Assembly: GCA_025352585.1 (NCBI GenBank)
Contig: JANXTD010000409.1
Coordinates: 1-6,339 of the forward strand
Source: Fimbriiglobus sp.
GTDB taxonomy: Bacteria; Planctomycetota; Planctomycetia; Gemmatales; Gemmataceae
DNA: 6,339 bases
Reading direction: 5' to 3'
Every line of letters starts with the position of its first letter. Within the stretch, counting starts at the first letter, position 1. Positions 1-5,451 of the stretch are shown piece after piece. Below the pieces are notes generated by a model that ran no database searches, was not told the origin of the DNA, and was given only the letters and a program-made list of their open reading frames with translations. Position numbers and translations under genes: made by a program.

Positions 1-1295
1 CCGATTTGCGCCACCGACTCGCTGCCGTACTTCTGCTTGACGTACTGGATGACCTTCTCGCGCCGCTCCTGGCAGAAGTCGATGTCGATGTCGGGCGCTT
101 CGGAGCGGTTGGGGTCCAGGAAGCGCTCGAACAGCAAGTCGTAGTCGAGCGGATCGACGTGGCTAAGCCACAGCAAAAAGCAGACGATCGAGCCGCAGCC
201 GGACCCCCGCGCGGAGCAAGGGATGCCCTGCTCGCGGGCGAAGCGCACGAAGTCCCAGACGATGAGGAAGTAGCCGGCGAAGCCCATGCGGTTGATGATG
301 CCGAGTTCGTGGGCCAGGCGATCGAAGACCTCCGGCCGCGGGTCGTCGCCGTAGCGCTCCTTGACGCCCTGCTCGCACAGCATCCGCAGGTAACCCTCCT
401 GGGTGTGCGGCTCCGGCTGCTTGAAGATCGGGAAGTGCCTCTTCTTGAAGTCGATGGAGATGTCGACGTTCGACGCAATCGTGTGGCTGCGGGCGACGGC
501 GTCCTCGAAGCCGGGGAACAGGCCGTACATGTCCTTGGGCGACCGCACGTAGTACGGGTTTGGCAACCGGCCCTCGGGGTACTGCTTCTTGCGCGGGTCA
601 CGCTTCTTGCCGGTGTTGATGCAAAACAACACGTCGTGGGCCTCAGCGTCTTCGGCACACAAGTAGTGCGCGTCGGACGTGGCAACCAACGGCACGCCGA
701 CCTTGGCGGCAATCTCCACGGCGATCGGCGTACACTGGTCTTGCAGGTCGATGCCGTTGTTTTGCAACTCGACGTAAAAGTCATCCTTGAAAACACTCTG
801 ATACCACTGCGCCAACTTGGTGGCGTCGGCAATGCGGTCTTTTAGGATGAGCTTATTGAACTCGCCGGCCAGGCAGCCGCTGAGGCAGATCAACCCTTCG
901 CTGTGGGCCGCCAGGATTTCGGCGTCGATGCGCGGGTTGTAGTAGAAGCCTTCCAGGAACGCGATCGACGAGAGCTTGATGAGGTTCTTGAAGCCGGTGT
1001 TGTTCTTTGCCAAGAGCGTCAGGTGGCTGTACGCCTCGCCCTGGCGCGCCGCCTTCTTCTCGCGGCGGTCGCCGGGCGCGACGTACGCCTCGTAGCCGAT
1101 CACGGGGTTGACGCCGTGCTCTTTGCAGGTCTTGTAAAACTCGATCGCGCCGTAGAGGTTGCCGTGGTCGGTGATCGCGAGCGCGTCCATGCCCAGTTTC
1201 TTCGTCTGCACAACGAGTTCCGGGATGCGGTTGGCCCCGTCGAGCAGCGAGTAGTGGGTGTGCAGGTGCAGGTGGGCGAACTTGCGGTCGGACAT
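1..1295 (-). CDS. dnaE: DNA polymerase III alpha subunit, N-terminal part (runs off left edge)
   Basis: This is the catalytic subunit of the replicative DNA polymerase, acting at the fork. The 431 complete codons present cover the PHP domain and the beginning of the palm, out of roughly 1150-1200 residues usual for the family; the C-terminal part lies outside the window. The protein starts MSDRKFAHLHLHTHYSLLDG. The PHP motifs follow in order: HLHTHYS (His10, His12), Asp19, TDHGN (43-46), GYEAY (Glu69), SHL (His91), SGCLAGE (Cys141) and TSDAHY (Asp208, His210). The palm signature PDIDIDFC near 401-408 holds Asp402 and Asp404, equivalent to the first two catalytic aspartates of E. coli DnaE (401 and 403). 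The third catalytic aspartate is beyond the edge. The ATG at 1293-1295 is the natural family start, with GGAG ten bases upstream. It is the last of three co-directional genes but is separated from the FHA gene by a terminator, so it is probably transcribed on its own. Confidence 0.97.
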   Translation of the reverse strand, partial: MSDRKFAHLHLHTHYSLLDGANRIPELVVQTKKLGMDALAITDHGNLYGAIEFYKTCKEHGVNPVIGYEAYVAPGDRREKKAARQGEAYSHLTLLAKNNTGFKNLIKLSSIAFLEGFYYNPRIDAEILAAHSEGLICLSGCLAGEFNKLILKDRIADATKLAQWYQSVFKDDFYVELQNNGIDLQDQCTPIAVEIAAKVGVPLVATSDAHYLCAEDAEAHDVLFCINTGKKRDPRKKQYPEGRLPNPYYVRSPKDMYGLFPGFEDAVARSHTIASNVDISIDFKKRHFPIFKQPEPHTQEGYLRMLCEQGVKERYGDDPRPEVFDRLAHELGIINRMGFAGYFLIVWDFVRFAREQGIPCSARGSGCGSIVCFLLWLSHVDPLDYDLLFERFLDPNRSEAPDIDIDFCQERREKVIQYVKQKYGSESVAQI

Positions 1296-1305
1296 CGAAA
1301 GGCGT

Positions 1306-1309
1306 CTCC
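1306..1309 (-). promoter_or_regulatory. Ribosome binding site of dnaE
   Basis: On the minus strand GGAG lies ten bases before the dnaE ATG at 1295. The spacing is a little long but usable. No closer purine-rich element is present, and the protein start fits the family, so this is the best candidate. Confidence 0.45.
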
Positions 1310-1338
1310 GTGGCGTCCCCGTAGTTTACGGGCCGCGT

Positions 1339-1367
1339 GGCATACCGCGCGCGGGGCAGGGTGCCAA
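1339..1367 (-). promoter_or_regulatory. Candidate dnaE promoter
   Basis: On the minus strand TTGGCA (1362-1367, five of six matches to a -35 box) is followed after exactly 17 bases by TATGCC (1339-1344, only three of six matches to a -10 box). Transcription would begin about 35-40 bases before the dnaE start codon. It lies just past the terminator of the preceding gene, which is where a separate dnaE promoter is needed. The -10 match is poor, and promoter consensus is not well established for this kind of organism. Confidence 0.25.
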
Positions 1368-1405
1368 GGCGAAACGAAACAACCCGGCCGTCGGGCCGGG
1401 TTGTT
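1368..1405 (-). terminator. Intrinsic terminator after the FHA gene
   Basis: A perfect 12-base inverted repeat (1378-1389 against 1394-1405, arm AACAACCCGGCC, four-base loop) forms a very GC-rich hairpin. On the minus strand it is followed directly by a T-rich run (TCGTTTC, 1371-1377). It begins 23 bases after the FHA-gene stop codon and before dnaE. The orientation and tail fit Rho-independent termination of minus-strand transcription, separating miaA/FHA transcription from dnaE. Confidence 0.75.
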
Positions 1406-1428
1406 GGGGTTGTCACAGGAAACGACGG

Positions 1429-2112
1429 CTAGCCGTGGTGTTCCGGCTCGGCGACCATGCGGCCGAAGCGGGCGAGGAGCATTTGCACGGCCTGGACCGT
1501 CTGCCACTCGTTGAAGCCGAGTTTGACCTCGGTGCCGTCCTCGTTCGCGTCGATGTTCTCGACCGAAGTTGTGATGCCGCGGTGCAGGTAGTCGAAGATC
1601 TCAGCGAGCCGGGCGGCCTGCGCCCCGGAGAGCTTGTTGGGCATCGGCGGGATGTCCTCGTCGCGGGCGCTCCATTCGGGGGGCTGCTGCGGCACAGGCT
1701 TCTTGCTCGGCAGGTTGGCCCGGCCGCTGGCCTCGGCGAGTTCGTTGGCCCGGATCGTTTGAGTGCCCCCGGTGCCGGCCGCCGCCTTCGAGTACGACGC
1801 CCGGCGGGCCTCGATTTCCTCCATCGTGCCGTACAACAGCATCGTCCGGCCGATGGACAGTTGGTCCCCCGCGCGTAGCCGGCGGATTTGCACCGTCGAG
1901 CCGTTGACGCGGGTGCCGTTGGTGCTGTCGAGGTCGGTGAGGATCGTGTCGCCCTCGTCGTGCTGAATCTTGGCGTGGTAGCGGCTGACGCGCTCGTCGT
2001 TGAGGCGCAGCACGTTGCCCTCCTCGCGGCCAATGGTGACGGGGATCGGCAGGTCGCGGAAGACCCGGCCCTTATCGACGCCTTCGAGTACCAGAAACGT
2101 TACGGTGGTCAT
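1429..2112 (-). CDS. FHA-domain protein with conserved-looking C-terminal region
   Basis: This 227-residue soluble protein has one forkhead-associated domain at residues about 4-95. FHA domains bind phosphothreonine peptides and usually serve Ser/Thr kinase signalling. The diagnostic residues are all present: IGRE (Gly28, Arg29), RVSRYH (Ser43, Arg44, His46) and STNGTRVNG (Asn65, Gly66, Asn70, Gly71). A polar, Ala/Pro-rich linker (about 97-160) containing a TQTIR stretch follows. The final 65 residues look folded, with an amphipathic helix around LSGAQAARLAEIFDYLHRG and a last helix rich in Val, Met and Leu; I do not recognise that domain. There is no signal peptide or membrane segment, so the protein is probably cytoplasmic. 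The ATG is supported by AGGA six bases upstream. The gene lies 177 bases after miaA and ends just before a strong terminator. The partner kinase and target are unknown. Confidence 0.93.
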   Translation of the reverse strand: MTTVTFLVLEGVDKGRVFRDLPIPVTIGREEGNVLRLNDERVSRYHAKIQHDEGDTILTDLDSTNGTRVNGSTVQIRRLRAGDQLSIGRTMLLYGTMEEIEARRASYSKAAAGTGGTQTIRANELAEASGRANLPSKKPVPQQPPEWSARDEDIPPMPNKLSGAQAARLAEIFDYLHRGITTSVENIDANEDGTEVKLGFNEWQTVQAVQMLLARFGRMVAEPEHHG

Positions 2113-2289
2113 GGGGTGTCCTGGAGTGGTCGCAGGGTCCGGCGGCGAGGGCGGGGGGCGGGGTCCGGTGACACAGTTTTAGCACACGCACGGCGGGATG
2201 GCGTGGGGACATCTTGGCCGAAACGTAGCTCCGGGTCATTTTATGGGAACTGTAACGGCCGCACTTGCATTGTCGCCGAAAAATCCCGA
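2113..2289 (-). other. miaA-FHA intergenic region with a possible promoter
   Basis: These 177 bases hold no gene. The half nearer miaA (about 2221-2289) is clearly richer in A and T than its surroundings. On the minus strand it contains TAAAAT (2238-2243), a five-of-six match to a -10 box, about 125 bases before the FHA start. No convincing -35 box lies 16-18 bases upstream of it, so a promoter for the FHA gene is only a possibility. The half nearer the FHA gene is a G/C-rich tract without a recognisable structure. Confidence 0.25.
2119..2122 (-). promoter_or_regulatory. Ribosome binding site of the FHA gene
   Basis: On the minus strand AGGA (within CCAGGA) lies six bases before the ATG at 2112. 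This spacing is good and fixes the start at the residue just before the first FHA beta strand. Confidence 0.6.
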
Positions 2290-3252
2290 CTAGGAACCGA
2301 AAACTTCCGCGATCTGTTTGAGCGTAGCCTGAGTTTCCCCGTCCGCGCGGACCCAAGTTCCCACGCCGAGGCCGCGGAACCACGTCATCTGCCTCTTGGC
2401 GAACTGGCGGGTCCGCGTCTGAATTGCCGCCGTCGCCGCGGCCAAAGTCGCTTCGCCGCGCAACACGCTGCGCAACTCCGGGTAGCCGAGTGCCTGGCTG
2501 GCCTCGCGGCTCAAGGGTTGGGGGAGTTGATCGAGCCGACGCACCTCGTCGAGCCAGCCGGCCACCAGCATCGCTTCGACGCGGCGGTCGATGCGGGCGC
2601 ACAACTCCGGGCGGGGCCACTCCAGGATCGCGCAGGGCAACGCCGCGGCCGCTGGGCGGGCTTCGCCGGGGGGCGTGAAGGCGGGGTTGTCCCAGGTCTG
2701 CTGCAAGGCGCTGATCGGCGTGCCGGTCAACTCGAAGACTTCGAGCGCCCGCGCGACCCGGCGGAGGTCGTTGACGTGCAGTCGCGCCGCCGTGCGCGGG
2801 TCGCACTGTCGCAGGCGCTCGTGGGCCGCGTGGCGGTCGGCTTCCGCCTCGGCTTCGAGGCGGGCGCGCACCGCGGGGTCGGACGGCGGGCCGTCGAAGA
2901 GGCCGCACAGCAACGCCTTCAGGTAGAACGGCGTGCCGCCGACGAACAGCGGCCGCTTACCGCGACTGCGGATGTCGTGGCACGCCGCGTCGGCGGCGCT
3001 GAGCCACCAGGCGACGTTGGCCGACTCCCACGGCTCCAACACGCCGATGAGGTGGTGCCGGACGCGGGCCAACTCGGCGGGCGTCGGCTTGGCGGTGCCG
3101 ATGTCCATCTGGCGGTACACGGTCATCGAGTCGGCGGCGACGATCTCGGCGTCGAACGCCTCGGCGAGGTCCAGGGCCAGCGCGGTTTTGCCCGAGCCGG
3201 TGGGGCCGGTGAGGAGCAGGGCGTCGGCGAAACTGGCGGGGGTCGGTGGCAT
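2290..3252 (-). CDS. miaA: tRNA dimethylallyltransferase (MiaA)
   Basis: MiaA transfers a dimethylallyl group to N6 of A37 next to the anticodon of tRNAs reading UNN codons, the first step toward ms2i6A. The 320-residue protein is within the usual 300-320 range. It shows the P-loop GPTGSGKT (16-23), the DSMTVYRQMDIGTAKPT block (Asp41 is the expected catalytic aspartate; MDIGTAKP is almost invariant in the family), HHLIGV (66-71), FVGGTPFYLKAL (103-114, Thr107), and C-terminal QALGYPEL and TRQFAKRQMTWFRG motifs near residues 250-295. The ATG fits the family start closely, although no strong Shine-Dalgarno sequence precedes it. It is divergent from the HAD gene with only 43 bases between starts, so its promoter must overlap that gap or the neighbouring coding sequence. 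A few T residues follow the stop codon, but no convincing hairpin does. Confidence 0.96.
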   Translation of the reverse strand: MPPTPASFADALLLTGPTGSGKTALALDLAEAFDAEIVAADSMTVYRQMDIGTAKPTPAELARVRHHLIGVLEPWESANVAWWLSAADAACHDIRSRGKRPLFVGGTPFYLKALLCGLFDGPPSDPAVRARLEAEAEADRHAAHERLRQCDPRTAARLHVNDLRRVARALEVFELTGTPISALQQTWDNPAFTPPGEARPAAAALPCAILEWPRPELCARIDRRVEAMLVAGWLDEVRRLDQLPQPLSREASQALGYPELRSVLRGEATLAAATAAIQTRTRQFAKRQMTWFRGLGVGTWVRADGETQATLKQIAEVFGS

Positions 3253-3283
3253 CCCGGTATGGTATCAGCATCGACCCCACCCC

Positions 3284-3288
3284 GAGGA
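3284..3288 (+). promoter_or_regulatory. Ribosome binding site that selects the GTG start of the HAD gene
   Basis: GAGGA is followed by a seven-base spacer and GTG at 3296. The next in-frame candidate, ATG at 3323, has no purine-rich element before it. This decides in favour of the GTG start. The site lies inside the 43-base gap between the divergent miaA and HAD starts. Confidence 0.7.
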
Positions 3289-3295
3289 CGGCCGC

Positions 3296-4111
3296 GTGAA
3301 CCTGCCCGACGGCGTCTTGCTGATGAACCCCGCCGTGCCGCGCGGCGACTATCGCGCCGCGATGTTCGACTTTGACGGTACCCTATCGCTGCTGCGCGAA
3401 GGCTGGTCGCGCTTGATGGCCGAACTCGGCCGTGACCTGATCCGCGAGCGCAACCTGCCGGCCCCGCCGGACGCCGTGCTGTTGCCCGAGTTGGAGCGCG
3501 AAGTCCTGCTGCTGAGCGGCAAGCCGTCGATCTTCCAGATGCGCCGACTCGCCGAAGACATCGCCCAGCGCGGCGGCGACGCGCCCGACCCGGACGATCT
3601 GCTCGTCGAGTTCCACCGCCGGCTCTTCGCGGCCGTCGGGCACCGCAAGGAACTCGTGCGGCAAGGCCAGCCGTGGACGCCGCGCGGCAGCCACGAACTG
3701 TTGCGCAACCTCAAGCGCCGCGGCGTGGCGCTCTACCTGGCGAGTGGCACGACCATCACGCACGTCCGCGAGGAGGCCGACTTGCTCATGGTCGATCACT
3801 TCTTCGGCGACCGTTTTTACGCCCCCGCCCCGGACTCGACCGACTTCAGTAAGGCCGACGTGGTCGCCCGCATCTTGCGCGAGCAGGGCATCAGCGGCCG
3901 GCAACTCCTCGGCTTCGGCGACGGCTACAGCGAGACGGTCGAGGTTAAGAAGGTCGGCGGCACGGTCGTCGGCATCGCCAGCGAGGAGCCGCCGCGGAGC
4001 GGCCTGCACGCCTTGAAGCAAGCGATGCTCACCGAACTCGGGGCCGACCTGATCGTCCCCGACTACGTCATGCAGGCGGAACTTATCGCCTGGCTCTTCG
4101 AGGAATCGTAA
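3296..4111 (+). CDS. HAD-superfamily hydrolase, probable phosphatase
   Basis: This 271-residue soluble protein has all four HAD motifs. Motif I is FDFDGTLS (Asp25 nucleophile, Asp27 acid/base), motif II is LASGT (Ser150), the motif III lysine is Lys186 in DFSKAD, and motif IV is GFGDGYSE (Asp209). A mostly helical insertion from about 32 to 125, between motifs I and II, is a C1-type cap, which suits a small phosphorylated metabolite. The overall form resembles phosphoglycolate-phosphatase-like HADs, but the substrate cannot be read from sequence. The start is GTG, chosen because GAGGA lies seven bases before it; the reading frame stays open far upstream only because it lies opposite miaA. The stop overlaps the start of the next gene (TAATG), so the two are translationally coupled and probably functionally linked. 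The partner protein resembles deoxyhypusine synthase, which suggests the HAD works on a substrate or product of that enzyme. Confidence 0.9.
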   Translation: MNLPDGVLLMNPAVPRGDYRAAMFDFDGTLSLLREGWSRLMAELGRDLIRERNLPAPPDAVLLPELEREVLLLSGKPSIFQMRRLAEDIAQRGGDAPDPDDLLVEFHRRLFAAVGHRKELVRQGQPWTPRGSHELLRNLKRRGVALYLASGTTITHVREEADLLMVDHFFGDRFYAPAPDSTDFSKADVVARILREQGISGRQLLGFGDGYSETVEVKKVGGTVVGIASEEPPRSGLHALKQAMLTELGADLIVPDYVMQAELIAWLFEES

Positions 4112-4113
4112 TG
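4100..4113 (+). promoter_or_regulatory. Coupled stop/start with internal ribosome binding site
   Basis: The HAD stop TAA (4109-4111) shares its last A with the ATG (4111-4113) of the next gene. A GAGGA sequence at 4100-4104, inside the last HAD codons, sits six bases before that ATG. This arrangement supports translational coupling and a fixed ratio of the two products. Confidence 0.75.
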
Positions 4114-5064
4114 CCGTTCTCGCAGTTCGACCGCAGCCGCCTCATCGTCAAGCCGCTCGGGGAGCGCGTCCACGACCTGGCACTCGACGTGATCCTGCCG
4201 CTCGACGCGCCGGCGACCTTCACGCACCCGTCGCTGGACATCCTGGGTCGCCGGCTGAAGTCGGCGCGGGCCAACGACGCCGCGCGCATCCTGATGATGG
4301 GCGGGCACGTCATCCGCGCGGGGACGCAGCGCTACCTGATCGACCTGATGGACCGCGGGCTGATCTCGCTCATCGCCATGAACGGCGCGGGGCCGATCCA
4401 CGACTACGAACTCGCCCTGATCGGCCGCACGACCGAAAGTGTTGCCCGTTACGTCCGCACCGGCGAATTCGGCCTGTGGGCCGAGACGGGCCGCATGAAC
4501 GACATCATCGTCGCCGGCGTGGCGGCGGGGCTGGGCTACGGCGAGTGCCTCGGCAAGGCGATCCACGAGGGGGCGTTCCCGCACAAGGACATCAGCATCC
4601 TCGCGGCCGCCTACCGCCGCGGCGTGCCGGTGACGGTCCACGTCGGCATCGGCTACGACATCCTGCACGAGCACCCCAACGCCGACGGCGCGGCACTCGG
4701 GGCGGCGAGTTACACCGACTTCTTGATCTACGCCGAGCACTTGCGATCACTGGAAGGCGGCGTCGTGCTGAACTTCGGCACGGCCGTGATGGGGCCGGAA
4801 GTGTACTTGAAGGCGTTGGCGATGGCGCGCAACTTGGCGCACCAAGACGGCGCGACGATTACGGACTTCACGACGGCGGTGTTCGACCTGCTGCCGCTCG
4901 ACGACGACTACCGCAAACAGGCCTCGAAGTCCGACCCGCGGTACTACTACCGGCCGTGGAAGACGATCCTCGTGCGGACCGTCGCCGACGGCGGCGAGAG
5001 CTTCTACGTCGCCGGCGACCACCGCGACACGCTGCCGGCGCTCTGGAAGGCGGCCATCAGCTAG
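4111..5064 (+). CDS. Deoxyhypusine synthase-like protein (DHS family homologue)
   Basis: This is a 317-residue soluble protein. The segment RILMMGGHVIRAGTQRYLID (59-78), then AMNGAGPIHDYELALIG (89-105), matches the DHS-fold pattern of a Rossmann-like strand, an Asn/Gly-rich turn and an acidic loop; family members use this region to bind NAD. Later come RGVPVTVHVGIGYDI (170-184) and GVVLNFGTAVMGPEVYL (217-233), corresponding to the second half of the fold. The C-terminal YYYRPWKTILVRT (278-290) ends in a W-K pair (Trp283, Lys284) that may correspond to the WGK of true DHS, whose lysine forms the imine intermediate. The KHH-type segment of true DHS appears to be replaced by MGPE (227-230). True DHS moves an aminobutyl group from spermidine to eIF5A, which bacteria lack; some bacterial homologues are thought to make homospermidine-like polyamines. 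The exact reaction here is unknown. It is coupled to the upstream HAD gene. Family membership was recognised by eye, from memory of family motifs. Confidence 0.82.
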   Translation: MPFSQFDRSRLIVKPLGERVHDLALDVILPLDAPATFTHPSLDILGRRLKSARANDAARILMMGGHVIRAGTQRYLIDLMDRGLISLIAMNGAGPIHDYELALIGRTTESVARYVRTGEFGLWAETGRMNDIIVAGVAAGLGYGECLGKAIHEGAFPHKDISILAAAYRRGVPVTVHVGIGYDILHEHPNADGAALGAASYTDFLIYAEHLRSLEGGVVLNFGTAVMGPEVYLKALAMARNLAHQDGATITDFTTAVFDLLPLDDDYRKQASKSDPRYYYRPWKTILVRTVADGGESFYVAGDHRDTLPALWKAAIS

Positions 5065-5090
5065 ACGCGATTCCCGCCCTGGCCTCGACG
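5065..5090. other. Short convergent gap between DHS-like and small basic gene
   Basis: Only 26 bases separate the stop codons of the two convergent genes. I see no hairpin with a T run on either strand, so no intrinsic terminator can be assigned to either gene here. Confidence 0.5.
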
Positions 5091-5225
5091 CTACTTCTTG
5101 ACGGCGGTCGCGGCCGGCTTGGTGGCGACCGCCTCGAGCGCTGCGTACTTCTTGTCGAGTTGCAGCATGTGCTTCTTGTGGCGCTTCTCGCGCTTCTTCT
5201 TGAGTTCGCCGGCGGGGTTGCCCAT
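5091..5225 (-). CDS. Small highly basic protein, 44 residues
   Basis: The protein begins MGNPAGELKKKREKRHKKHM and continues with a Leu/Ala-rich middle (LQLDKKYAALEA) and an Ala/Lys/Pro-rich tail ending AVKK. It has 11 lysines and two arginines against four acidic residues. The basic block at residues 9-19 probably forms a charged helix, so binding to RNA, DNA or ribosomes is a reasonable guess, but no known domain is recognised. A well-placed GGAG lies seven bases before the ATG, and the frame is uninterrupted to TAG. These features separate it from chance frames in this GC-rich DNA. The MGNPAGE-then-lysine pattern resembles small conserved proteins I associate with planctomycetes, which is a recollection and not a search result. 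It is convergent with the DHS-like gene and divergent from the FG-GAP gene. Confidence 0.75.
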   Translation of the reverse strand: MGNPAGELKKKREKRHKKHMLQLDKKYAALEAVATKPAATAVKK

Positions 5226-5232
5226 CTTCGCG

Positions 5233-5236
5233 CTCC
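5233..5236 (-). promoter_or_regulatory. Ribosome binding site of the small basic protein
   Basis: On the minus strand GGAG lies seven bases before the ATG at 5225. It is the main nucleotide-level evidence that this very short frame is translated. Confidence 0.65.
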
Positions 5237-5440
5237 AAACAGTGAACCCGACTCGCAGCCGGGCGTGAGTGTCAAGTCAATTCTGTTAACGTAGCGACTC
5301 CGGGCGAAAAGACGAGGCGAGGTTGCGATTTCGGCGCAAGGGCCGGCCGCCGTTCCGTTTGCACTGCGTCAACGGATTGACAGTCTCTCCCGCCCCGAAA
5401 CGGGTGCCTCACCAGCGCCCGCGGCACGGATTGCTCCTTC

Positions 5441-5446
5441 GGAGGT
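5441..5446 (+). promoter_or_regulatory. Ribosome binding site of the FG-GAP gene
   Basis: GGAGGT, a near-perfect anti-16S match, ends five bases before the ATG at 5452. It firmly sets the start of the protein and therefore the composition of its N-terminus, including the absence of a classical signal peptide. Confidence 0.85.
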
Positions 5447-5451
5447 GTCTC

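Larger units (their letters stand above)
5226..5451. other. Divergent intergenic region
   Basis: This 226-base stretch separates the small basic gene (leftward) from the FG-GAP gene (rightward) and must carry both promoters unless they lie in coding sequence. The part at 5265-5295 is relatively AT-rich; read on the minus strand it holds two overlapping TTGAC boxes (TTGACTTGACA) shortly after a GTTAAC palindrome. On the plus strand TTGACA occurs at 5377-5382, but no -10-like hexamer lies at the right distance. A four-base stem, CCCG/CGGG (5394-5404), is too short to assign. No RNA gene is recognised. Confidence 0.4.

Noticed and set aside
6..845. Long plus-strand open frame opposite dnaE
   Set aside because: It lies entirely antisense to clearly conserved DnaE sequence, has a Val/Leu/Asp-rich translation typical of mirrored GC-rich codons, and matches no family.
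2278..2300. Possible terminator just after miaA
   Set aside because: A run of five T residues follows the stop on the minus strand, but only a three- to four-base stem can be drawn before it.
2072..2908. Minus-strand open frame overlapping miaA in another frame
   Set aside because: Its Arg/Pro/Gly-rich translation is a frame shadow of miaA, whose motifs are unambiguous.
1888..3295. Long plus-strand open frames opposite the FHA gene and miaA, one continuing in frame into the HAD gene
   Set aside because: These are antisense to conserved genes. The in-frame extension of the HAD gene has no HAD-like sequence before the GTG at 3296, which has its own good ribosome site.
5377..5405. TTGACA as a -35 box for the FG-GAP gene
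   Set aside because: The hexamer 16-18 bases downstream is G/C-rich (around ACGGGT) and does not resemble a -10 box.
5423..5434. Sigma-54-like GGCAC...TTGC ahead of the FG-GAP gene
   Set aside because: Only eight bases separate the GG and GC elements where ten are required, and the site would lie too close to the ribosome binding site.
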